Positions 1 through 5,758 of a stretch of 5,784 nucleotides of DNA are shown here, in pieces (positions within the stretch are counted from its first letter, which is position 1; each line of letters begins with the position of its first letter). The position numbers and the translations under genes are program-made. A model generated the notes under the pieces. The model saw nothing but the letters and a program-made list of their open reading frames with translations, searched no databases and was not told where the DNA came from. The DNA lies in contig DKVK01000010.1 of the NCBI GenBank assembly GCA_002491165.1, forward strand, positions 1 to 5,784, in the 5' to 3' direction. The stretch comes from Porphyromonadaceae bacterium UBA7180 (GTDB lineage Bacteria > Bacteroidota > Bacteroidia > Bacteroidales > Muribaculaceae).

Positions 1-89
1 TACCCTCCCCCGAAATGTTAAATTATGTTAAAACGGCTTTAAAACATTGAACAGTAAATAGTTATAAACTTCATTTTTATCGCCGGAAT

Positions 90-107
90 AGGTTTTAGAG
101 TAAACCT
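90..107 (+). terminator. Weak hairpin followed by a T-rich stretch, possible terminator of an upstream transcript
   Basis: AGGTTTTA at 90-97 can pair with TAAACCT at 101-107 around a GAG loop, with one bulged T. The stem has only three G-C pairs. It is followed by GTTTTCTGTGATTTT, which is T-rich but broken. This could be a weak terminator for a gene entering from the left on the + strand, but no such gene is visible in the window and the stem could be chance in AT-rich DNA. Confidence 0.18.
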
Positions 108-180
108 GTTTTCTGTGATTTTGGTATATTTTACCACTTTGAGTATAAATTCAGGATTGTGGGAAACCGGAGGGCGGCAT

Positions 181-204
181 GGGCGCAGGTATAGCTGCGT
201 TCCC
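181..204. repeat. Inverted repeat (hairpin 1 of the upstream cluster)
   Basis: CGCAG at 184-188 pairs with CTGCG at 195-199 around a six-base loop. GGG at 181-183 can extend the stem by pairing with CCC at 202-204, with two bulged T bases. No T-run follows on either strand, so it does not look like an intrinsic terminator. Confidence 0.4.
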
Positions 205-210
205 GTCCCG

Positions 211-234
211 GGCGCCGGACAACTTTCCGGCGCC
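211..234. repeat. Perfect GC-rich inverted repeat (hairpin 2 of the upstream cluster)
   Basis: GGCGCCGGA at 211-219 is exactly complementary to TCCGGCGCC at 226-234, leaving the six-base loop CAACTT. This is a nine-base-pair stem made almost wholly of G-C pairs, the most stable short hairpin in the window. Neither strand has a T-run after it, so an intrinsic terminator is unlikely. It could be part of a structured RNA or a protein-binding palindrome. Confidence 0.6.
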
Positions 235-286
235 ACAAGAAAAGCCGGACAAAAGAAGGTATATTTATTTGAAATTTGTGCGGCGG

Positions 287-321
287 CCGGAGACCGGTGA
301 CATTATGACGGCTGTCTCCGG
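287..321. repeat. Inverted repeat with inner pairing (hairpin 3 of the upstream cluster)
   Basis: CCGGAGAC at 287-294 is exactly complementary to GTCTCCGG at 314-321. The interior could alternatively pair CCG at 294-296 with CGG at 309-311. The stem is followed by AAAGG on the + strand and by GC-rich DNA on the - strand, so a terminator role is unlikely. It lies about 50 bases after hairpin 2. Confidence 0.5.
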
Positions 322-356
322 AAAGGTGGATCTGCTGCCGATTATGCTACAAATAC

Positions 357-381
357 TTCCGGACTTTTGCTTAAACCGGAA
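357..381. repeat. Inverted repeat flanking the -33 box, possible operator
   Basis: TTCCGG at 357-362 and CCGGAA at 376-381 form a perfect six-base inverted repeat with a 13-base spacer. The spacer contains the -33 element (366-369) of the capA promoter. A dimeric regulator bound here would block or alter polymerase contact, but no regulator gene is in view. CCGG is frequent throughout this stretch, so chance is a real alternative. Confidence 0.3.
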
Positions 382-397
382 ATTATAACTAAATTTG
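366..397 (+). promoter_or_regulatory. Bacteroidota-type promoter for the capA-kinase operon
   Basis: TTTG at 366-369 matches the -33 element and TAAATTTG at 390-397 matches the -7 element TAnnTTTG known for the Bacteroidota primary sigma factor. The 20-base gap is within the usual 19-21. Transcription should begin near 403-405, giving a leader of only about ten A/T-rich bases before the ATG at 415. The match also decides the start codon: an upstream in-frame ATG at 367 lies inside the promoter and would not be on the message. Confidence 0.75.
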
Positions 398-414
398 CAA
401 AAATATATAAATCT

Positions 415-1527
415 ATGAAACGTCTTTTATTTGCGGCTTTCCTTATCGCGGCTCTCGCCACCGCCTGTTCGCAGGGCAAACAGCACGGTGCCTCCCCGGC
501 TTCCGACAGCGACAGCGCCGTGGCCGAACAGCAGCAGAAACAGCTTCCCGACTCGCTGACCTTCGCCTTCATGGGTGACATCATGCCCGGAACCACCTTC
601 CCCGAATCGCCCGAGGGCGCTTACGTCCCCAAAGACGGCGGCAAGGAACTCTTCGCCGACTGCCGGGAGGTGTTCAAGGCCTCCGATGTCGTGGCCGGCA
701 ATCTCGAGGGCGTACTCATCGAGGGCGGCACTCCGAAATTCTGCAAAGATCCGAAACTCTGCTTCACCTTCCGCATTCCGCCGTTCATGGCGCAGGTGTT
801 CAAGGATGAAGGCTTCGACTATATGAATCTGGCCAACAACCATGCGAACGACTTCGGCGTGGAGGGGACTGAATCGTCGCACTCCGTGCTGGAGAAGGCG
901 GGGATAGCGTCGGCCGGTATCCGCGGGGTGGCGCCTACGGCTGTCATCGAGAAGAACGGAGTGAAGATTGGTTTCACCGGCTTCAGCACCGGCGTGACCA
1001 CGCTTTCGGCCCTTGACCTTGAGGAGCTTAAGCGCACCGTGACGGAGCTTCGCAAGCATTGCGATATACTTGTGGTGGCGCTCCATGCCGGCGGCGAGGG
1101 AGCGGCTTACACCCATGTGCCGCGCAAGGAGGAAGTCTTCCACGGCTGGCCGCGCGGCGACGTGTGGAAATTCGCCCGCACCGCCATCGACTGCGGGGCC
1201 GACATAGTCTGGGGGCACGGGCCGCACCTGGTGCGCGGCATGGAGGTGTACAAGGACCGATTGGTGATGTACAGCCTCGGCAACTTCTGCACACCTTACC
1301 GGATGGGGATAGCCGGACTCACCGGGCAGGCGCCCCTCGTGCAGGTGACGGTGCGCCCGGACGGCACTTTCCTCGGCGGCAAAATCCACAGCATGACGCA
1401 GCAGAAAGGGATCGGCCCGCGCCTCGACCCGGGACATGCCGCCGCGCGACAGATAAAGAAACTCTCGCTGGAGGATTTCCCGGAATCCCCGCTGAAAATT
1501 TCCGATACCGGAGAACTGACAAAATAA
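415..1527 (+). CDS. CapA-family lipoprotein (PGA_cap domain, calcineurin-like metallophosphatase fold)
   Basis: This encodes 370 residues, close to the usual length of CapA/PgsA proteins. The N-terminus is a lipoprotein signal: KR at 2-3, a hydrophobic core at 4-16, and the lipobox-like LATAC with Cys18. A Ser/Gln-rich spacer (about 19-45) leads to the PGA_cap domain (about 47-330). Visible family motifs are GDIMPG (54-59), NLEG (96-99), NLANNHANDFG (138-148), ALHAGGE (222-228) and GADIVWGHGPHLV...YSLGNF (261-291). The conserved Asp, Asn and His residues are present, so the metal site looks intact. In Gram-positive bacteria CapA/PgsA takes part in poly-gamma-glutamate synthesis or export. No pgsB or pgsC partner is visible here, so that role cannot be assumed; a periplasmic hydrolase or polymer-handling role is equally possible. 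The start at 415 is preferred over 367 because the promoter covers 366-397 and the signal peptide begins at 415. The kinase gene follows after ten bases, suggesting co-transcription. Confidence 0.88.
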   Translation: MKRLLFAAFLIAALATACSQGKQHGASPASDSDSAVAEQQQKQLPDSLTFAFMGDIMPGTTFPESPEGAYVPKDGGKELFADCREVFKASDVVAGNLEGVLIEGGTPKFCKDPKLCFTFRIPPFMAQVFKDEGFDYMNLANNHANDFGVEGTESSHSVLEKAGIASAGIRGVAPTAVIEKNGVKIGFTGFSTGVTTLSALDLEELKRTVTELRKHCDILVVALHAGGEGAAYTHVPRKEEVFHGWPRGDVWKFARTAIDCGADIVWGHGPHLVRGMEVYKDRLVMYSLGNFCTPYRMGIAGLTGQAPLVQVTVRPDGTFLGGKIHSMTQQKGIGPRLDPGHAAARQIKKLSLEDFPESPLKISDTGELTK

Positions 1528-1537
1528 GATACGAGAT

Positions 1538-3106
1538 ATGACACCATTGCAACCCGGCACGCCGCTCTGCGGCGGCAAGTATGAGATAACGCGTTTCCTG
1601 AGCAGCGGCGGTTTCGGCTGCACCTACGAGGTGCGGCACACCGCTCTCGGCACCCGCTTCGCCATAAAGGAGTTCTACACCGAACAGTATTGCAACCGAG
1701 GCACCGACGGCACGGTGTCGGTAGGCACAAATTCGGCGCGCGAGTTAGTGGCCACGATGAAGGAGCGCTTCAAGCGCGAAGCCGGCCTTATAGCCAAGTT
1801 GCACCACCCCGGCGTGGTGCGCGTCACCGACGTCTTCGAGGAGAACGGCACCGCCTATTACGTTATGGACTACATCGGCAACGGGACGCTGCGCAACCTG
1901 GTGGACACGCAAGGCCCGATGTCGGAACCGGCGGCACTGGCACTTATAGAGAAAGTGTGCGGCGCGCTGGAATACATCCATTCCGAGGGACTGATTCACC
2001 TCGACATAAAGCCGGACAACATCATGCTCGACGACAATTGGGACCCGGTACTCATCGACTTCGGCACGTCGAAAATCTTCATCGCCGACGGCGAGTACCA
2101 CACTACAACGACGACCAACGTGGGGATGACGCCGGGCTACGCCGCGCCGGAGCAGTACTCCTCTACCATGAAGGCGCCGGAGCCGACGATGGACATCTAC
2201 GCGCTTGGCGCCACGCTCTACATGATGCTGACCGGACGGAAGCCCGTAGACGCCATCGAACGCGTCACCAGCGGTATAGAACTCAGTTTCCCGTCCGTAG
2301 TTTCGGAGCGGATGCGCTATGTGATAAACCGCGCCATGGAGCCGCAGGCCTCACACCGCCCGCAGAATGTGGCGGAGTTCCGCGGGTTGCTCTCCGGCGC
2401 CGGAACACCTCCGCCTCCTCCCGGCGGGTCACAAGGGACGGGAGGAAGTGCCGCGAACGACACCAAAGTCTTTGACGGCAACGGCGGTTATCCGGGCGGC
2501 GGCTATTCCGGCGGCAACAGAGGATATTCCGGGGGTGGTTATCATGGAGGTGACTATCCCGGGGGCAACACGGGAGGCCGCCGTTCCAAGTTCCCGGTTT
2601 GGATTGTTTACGTGCTGGGGGCATCGGTTCTCGCTCTCGTCGTCTTCTTGTTCATGAATCTAAAAACAGGCGGTGACCATGTACCTACATACGATTCGGA
2701 AGTGGTAGTGGACTCGGAAGTAGTGAAGGAGCAGGACGTAATATCCTGCCCCGAGCTGAACGGCGGGAATACATCTTACGGGACAGTGACCCATAATGGC
2801 TCCGACTATCCCATCAGGATGGAAATCAAGGTATCATCCTCCGGAAAAGTAACGGGCCGTTATGCCTACGAAACCACGCTCAGCAAAAACGGCCAGAAGG
2901 CGAGCAGTTGGTTCAAGCTCAGCGGCACCTGCACAAATGCGGCCGAGGGGTGCTATAACTTAGACTTGACAAGCTACAATCCGCAGGACGGTAACGCTCC
3001 TTTCGAGACGATAGAACTTTGGTACAATCCCTATACCCAGTCTTATTCCGGAGACCTGACGAACATCAACACAGGCTCCGTACTCGGATTCAACACCTCG
3101 TTTTAA
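1538..3106 (+). CDS. Transmembrane serine/threonine protein kinase with extracytoplasmic C-terminal domain
   Basis: This encodes 522 residues. The kinase domain spans about 15-286. It has a glycine-rich loop SSGGFG (22-27, Ser replacing the first Gly), AIK with Lys44, a likely helix-C Glu81, the catalytic loop HLDIKPDN (154-161), DFG (174-176), APE (203-205), DIYALG (219-224) and the late Arg274. All core catalytic residues are present, so activity is expected. HLD replaces HRD, making it a non-RD kinase. Five consecutive Thr (189-193) in the activation segment are candidate autophosphorylation sites. A Pro-rich stretch (291-295) and a Gly/Tyr-rich linker (314-347) precede RR and one membrane helix (about 354-373). 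The remaining 149 residues should lie outside the inner membrane. They are beta-rich in appearance, with Cys404, Cys465 and Cys472, and lack PASTA repeats; I cannot name the fold. The start follows the capA stop by ten bases with only a weak GAG upstream, normal for this phylum. The two genes probably share the promoter at 366-397. Substrates are unknown. Confidence 0.9.
   Translation: MTPLQPGTPLCGGKYEITRFLSSGGFGCTYEVRHTALGTRFAIKEFYTEQYCNRGTDGTVSVGTNSARELVATMKERFKREAGLIAKLHHPGVVRVTDVFEENGTAYYVMDYIGNGTLRNLVDTQGPMSEPAALALIEKVCGALEYIHSEGLIHLDIKPDNIMLDDNWDPVLIDFGTSKIFIADGEYHTTTTTNVGMTPGYAAPEQYSSTMKAPEPTMDIYALGATLYMMLTGRKPVDAIERVTSGIELSFPSVVSERMRYVINRAMEPQASHRPQNVAEFRGLLSGAGTPPPPPGGSQGTGGSAANDTKVFDGNGGYPGGGYSGGNRGYSGGGYHGGDYPGGNTGGRRSKFPVWIVYVLGASVLALVVFLFMNLKTGGDHVPTYDSEVVVDSEVVKEQDVISCPELNGGNTSYGTVTHNGSDYPIRMEIKVSSSGKVTGRYAYETTLSKNGQKASSWFKLSGTCTNAAEGCYNLDLTSYNPQDGNAPFETIELWYNPYTQSYSGDLTNINTGSVLGFNTSF
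2477..2578 (+). repeat. Gly/Tyr-rich low-complexity repeat inside the kinase gene
   Basis: Kinase residues 314-347 are built from imperfect units of the type GGY followed by P/S-GG, with Tyr at 318, 323, 330, 335 and 340. The DNA units are likewise similar (repeated TATTCCGG and TATCC-GGG), so the segment probably grew by short duplications and may vary in length between strains. It lies between the kinase domain and the membrane helix, so it is expected to be a disordered cytoplasmic tether. Confidence 0.7.
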
Positions 3107-3127
3107 TTGGATTTAGAGATACGATGT

Positions 3128-3168
3128 ATATGGAAGCCATGGATCTTCGGTATCTGCGGCTTCCGTAT
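3128..3168 (+). terminator. Long UUCG-capped hairpin after the kinase gene, probable terminator
   Basis: Bases 3128-3138 pair with 3158-3168 (eleven pairs, one of them G-T). After an A-C mismatch at 3139/3157 the helix continues with 3140-3145 against 3150-3156, with T3151 bulged, and closes on a C(TTCG)G tetraloop, an exceptionally stable cap. The hairpin begins 22 bases after the kinase stop codon. The sequence after it (3169-3203) is T-rich but interrupted by A and C, with the longest T-runs at 3191-3196 and 3198-3203. That makes it a good RNA hairpin and a fair, not classical, intrinsic terminator; it could instead protect the 3' end of the operon message. Confidence 0.6.
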
Positions 3169-3214
3169 CTTATCTTAACTTATTTACAACTTTTTTATTT
3201 TTTGACGTTGGAAC

Positions 3215-3245
3215 TTGCATGGATAAAAGAAATTGCATACCTTTG
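3215..3245 (+). promoter_or_regulatory. Bacteroidota-type promoter for the T9SS-cargo gene
   Basis: TTG at 3215-3217 and TACCTTTG at 3238-3245 fit the -33 and -7 (TAnnTTTG) elements with a 20-base gap. Transcription should start near 3251, leaving a leader of about 80 bases before the ATG at 3332. The in-frame ATG at 3233 lies inside this promoter, which argues against it as the true start. Confidence 0.72.
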
Positions 3246-3250
3246 TATGC

Positions 3251-3293
3251 GATTCCACGGAACGTCTTCGCGATAACGACGTTATTGGGAATC
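3251..3293 (+). promoter_or_regulatory. Two-tier stem-loop at the 5' end of the leader
   Basis: GATTCC at 3251-3256 pairs with GGAATC at 3288-3293, and inside it AACGTC at 3261-3266 pairs with GACGTT at 3278-3283. The two stems are joined by a four-by-four internal loop (3257-3260 and 3284-3287), and the apical loop has 11 bases. The structure starts at the predicted transcription start, so it would sit at the very 5' end of the message, as many stabilising or regulatory leader hairpins do. An alternative pairing, TTGGG (3285-3289) with CCCAA (3309-3313), overlaps the outer stem and excludes it. No known riboswitch core is recognised. Confidence 0.45.
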
Positions 3294-3331
3294 GGAAAAA
3301 TGTTATTGCCCAAACAACTAACCGCTTTTTT

Positions 3332-5758
3332 ATGAAAATTTTTACTACACTCGCTGTAACGGCGCTTTGCACGATGCCCGCATTGCAGGCATCGGCCGAC
3401 ATCATAACACGCAGCGACGCGGCGCCCGAAAAGCGCTCGCAATCCCTCTCCACCGTAAACGAACAGCGTACCGTCTTGGCCCGGAAGCAGTTGGCCGACG
3501 GTGTGACGAAACGCGTAGTCCGCGACGCACGGGGCCGCATTTTCTGCGACATGGTGCGCGGCGGCAAAGTATCGAAAGCCCCGGGCCGCGTCAAAGTGCC
3601 CATGCGCGCTCCCGCCGACGCCTCGTTCTACGAAGGTTTCGAAGGCCATAACGGCGAGCTCGACTGGCTGCCCGAAGGGTGGACCGAGATAAACACGCCC
3701 GCCAATACGCCTACTATGGAGATGTGCCAGCACAATATCAACAATTCATGGTGCGTCCAGGATACCGGCGACGGATATTGGACCGGAATCACCAGTGACG
3801 GCGTGAAGGAAGCATGGGTACACTTCACCTACAACTGGTCATACAAAAATGGTGAAGGCGAAACCATCTCGGGACAAGCCTCGCCACAGGACGAATGGCT
3901 CATTTCGCCGCAATTCACCGTGGGTCAAGGACATGACCTCTTTTTCCTCCTGGAGTTCGACTACGGTGCCGCTTATGGCTTCGACTGGGATACAATGGCA
4001 TACGACCGCAGCGAAGTGGAATGTGACATGGAGGTGCTCGTCAGCGAAGACAATGGCGCCAACTGGACTTCCCTCTGGAAAGTGACCGATGATGTCTGCT
4101 CGCAGATGACCGACTCGCAGATGTATGATGTGATGGCCGAACTCGGTTACTCCAACTACAACGTCAGCCTCGCCCGCTATTATGGCAAGAACGTGAAACT
4201 CGCTTTCCGCTACACCAATGCTTCCAAAGGCGGATTATGCGGCAACTCGGCAGCTGTCGACGGTATCACCGTGGCCGCCCCTTCAGCCGTGGCAGAGTAC
4301 AATATCCCCGAAGGCAACTTGCTCGTGGGTATGTCTGACGAGCTGACCGTCTATCCCGACTCGCGAGCCTTGATGCCCGCTTACACCGACATTACATGGA
4401 CGGCCGGATCGAACATCTACACTTCCGCCAACCAGTGGACATTCTACGATGCCGACGGCAGCGTGGGACGCATAATCAACGATGGCGAAGCCGTGGTGAA
4501 CTATCCTTACTCCGAAGGTCAGCTTGTGAAATGGCCGATGCTTACAGCCTCCAACGCCACCAACTCCGACATCTTCTCATACGACGGTAAGGATGAACAG
4601 CAGGGTGGTATCTTCTTCGGAGGCAAAGTGCCCGACTTCGTATGGGAAGGCGTCAGCGAGGAGATGTACGTCGGCAACTACGACTACAAGCACAAAGGCC
4701 TTATCACACCGTATCTCGACACCACCGACTACGTCTACGGCACGCATACCCCAGGGGGCTGGGGCAAAGGTATCACCCAGACCAAATTCGGTAACCTCTT
4801 CATGGCTCCGCCGGCACCGCTCACAGTTACCGACGTGCTGCTGACACTGGGCGAATATGACGCCGATGCCGATGCCGAGTTCCTGCTCGAAATTTTCCCC
4901 GTGGACGACCGCGGTACAGTGGCCGAAACTCCCGCTGCAATGGCAAAGGTCAAAGGTTCCGACATCTCCGGATTCGGCTTCTATCCCGTCAAGTTCACAC
5001 TCTCCGAGCCTTACGTGATGACCGGAAATACGCTTATGATGATAAGCGGCTACGCCAACAATCCGAAGGTGCGCACCTTCGCAGCCTGCGCACAGTCGGT
5101 ACACAACGATGCAGCCCACAACTATTGCTACATGATTTACGACATCAACGGCGAGTCGGTGTTCTACTCAGCCGCGGAAGCTCTTCAGGACTACTCGTCG
5201 GCTCTGATGCTCAGCCTCAACGGCACATACCACTTCGTGACGCTTGTGGACGAAAACCAGCAGATTATGCAGCTCGACGCCACCACCGGCACGGCAGAAG
5301 TCGACTTCAAAGCTTCCAACGCTCCCGAAAACTGGTGGGTGGAGGATGGTGAAAACCGCATACCCCTCGTGGCCGAAGGCGCGACTTACGACTGGCTGAA
5401 AGTCTTCCCCGTGACCCGCGAAGACGGCAGCTACGCAGTGCGATTCTCCGCCCAGCCCTCGCAGGCACAGCGCTCCAAGACTGTTGTAGTGGCCAATGAC
5501 GGCGGTAACGTTCGCTTGCGCGTACGGCAGTCGGCCGCTCCCGTCGGCATCGAAGCAATAGCAGCCGATGACATCATCATGCGCGTTTCTGACAACCTGC
5601 TGACTGTAAACGGCGTTGCCGATGACACTCTCGTGGAAATCTACGCCACCTCCGGTCTCCGCGTCCTCGCCGGCAACAACAACCTCAACATCTCCGCCCT
5701 CCCCGCCGGAGTATACCTGGTGAAAGCTGGCAACAAAGTCTTCCGCCTCAGAAAATAA
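3332..5758 (+). CDS. Secreted choice-of-anchor J protein with T9SS type A sorting domain
   Basis: This encodes 808 residues. A Sec signal peptide covers 1-22 (K2, hydrophobic core, likely cleavage after ASA at 20-22). A basic propeptide-like stretch runs to about 95. Residues about 99-316 resemble the choice-of-anchor J (cleaved adhesin, jelly-roll) domain: FYEGFE, LPEGWTEI, WCVQDTG, DEWLISPQF (188-196), MEVLVSEDNGANWTSLW (233-249), YGKNVKLAFRY (284-294) and VDGITV (309-314). Residues about 320-650 are not recognised. Residues about 655-735 look BACON-like, with paired Trp (668-669), an aromatic/charged strand region and the closing VRLRVRQSA (727-735). Residues 738-808 match the T9SS type A C-terminal signal: DNLLTVNG, VEIYATSGLRVL, ISALPAGVYLVKAGNKVFRLRK. 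The protein is therefore probably exported by Sec, carried across the outer membrane by T9SS and anchored or released at the surface; adhesion or glycan/protein binding is a guess. No catalytic motif was seen. The start at 3332 is chosen over 3233 because of the signal peptide and the promoter at 3215-3245. The 26 bases after the stop show no complete terminator. Confidence 0.85.
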   Translation: MKIFTTLAVTALCTMPALQASADIITRSDAAPEKRSQSLSTVNEQRTVLARKQLADGVTKRVVRDARGRIFCDMVRGGKVSKAPGRVKVPMRAPADASFYEGFEGHNGELDWLPEGWTEINTPANTPTMEMCQHNINNSWCVQDTGDGYWTGITSDGVKEAWVHFTYNWSYKNGEGETISGQASPQDEWLISPQFTVGQGHDLFFLLEFDYGAAYGFDWDTMAYDRSEVECDMEVLVSEDNGANWTSLWKVTDDVCSQMTDSQMYDVMAELGYSNYNVSLARYYGKNVKLAFRYTNASKGGLCGNSAAVDGITVAAPSAVAEYNIPEGNLLVGMSDELTVYPDSRALMPAYTDITWTAGSNIYTSANQWTFYDADGSVGRIINDGEAVVNYPYSEGQLVKWPMLTASNATNSDIFSYDGKDEQQGGIFFGGKVPDFVWEGVSEEMYVGNYDYKHKGLITPYLDTTDYVYGTHTPGGWGKGITQTKFGNLFMAPPAPLTVTDVLLTLGEYDADADAEFLLEIFPVDDRGTVAETPAAMAKVKGSDISGFGFYPVKFTLSEPYVMTGNTLMMISGYANNPKVRTFAACAQSVHNDAAHNYCYMIYDINGESVFYSAAEALQDYSSALMLSLNGTYHFVTLVDENQQIMQLDATTGTAEVDFKASNAPENWWVEDGENRIPLVAEGATYDWLKVFPVTREDGSYAVRFSAQPSQAQRSKTVVVANDGGNVRLRVRQSAAPVGIEAIAADDIIMRVSDNLLTVNGVADDTLVEIYATSGLRVLAGNNNLNISALPAGVYLVKAGNKVFRLRK

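Larger units (their letters stand above)
1..365. other. Non-coding upstream region, AT-rich then GC-rich and hairpin-rich
   Basis: I see no credible protein gene here. The open frames are short, overlap each other on both strands, lack family-like sequence and have no promoter of the type seen later in the window. Bases 1-160 are AT-rich. Bases 161-330 turn GC-rich and contain several inverted repeats, listed separately. The tetramer CCGG occurs ten times between 83 and 379. I checked by eye for tRNA, SRP RNA, RNase P RNA and common riboswitch cores and recognised none. The stretch lies upstream of the promoter at 366-397, so it would not be part of the capA-kinase message if that promoter is the one used. 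It may be the 3' end of an upstream transcript, an unassigned small RNA, or decayed sequence. Confidence 0.6.

Noticed and set aside
39..388. Short overlapping open frames on both strands upstream of capA
   Set aside because: No family-like sequence, no promoter and mutual overlap; the GC-rich part is better explained by hairpins.
398..405. CAAAAATA, which reads as a TAnnTTTG promoter element on the - strand
   Set aside because: No matching -33 element at the right distance and no - strand gene to the left; likely chance in A-rich leader DNA.
415..1527. Calling the CapA protein a poly-gamma-glutamate capsule biosynthesis enzyme
   Set aside because: The family name comes from Gram-positive systems; no synthetase or membrane partner genes are present here, so only family membership is supported.
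427..1623. A 398-codon open frame on the - strand opposite the capA gene
   Set aside because: It is the frame mirror of GC-rich coding DNA: its translation is rich in His, Arg, Ala and Gly with no domain pattern, while the + strand has clear PGA_cap motifs and a promoter.
2490..2578. Possible G-quadruplex in the Gly/Tyr-rich part of the kinase gene
   Set aside because: There are several G-runs, but the gaps between runs of three or more G are too long for a standard motif; the runs follow from glycine codons.
2693..2725. Small tandem duplication encoding DSEVV twice in the kinase ectodomain
   Set aside because: Real in the sequence, but only two short copies in a linker after the membrane helix; too little to argue a function.
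3170..3733. A 187-codon - strand frame over the intergenic region and the start of the third gene
   Set aside because: It runs opposite a well-supported signal peptide, promoter and leader and has no recognisable domain.
4858..4878. Short GCCGAT repeat in the third gene (DADADAE)
   Set aside because: A brief codon-level repeat within a coding region, common by chance in acidic loops.
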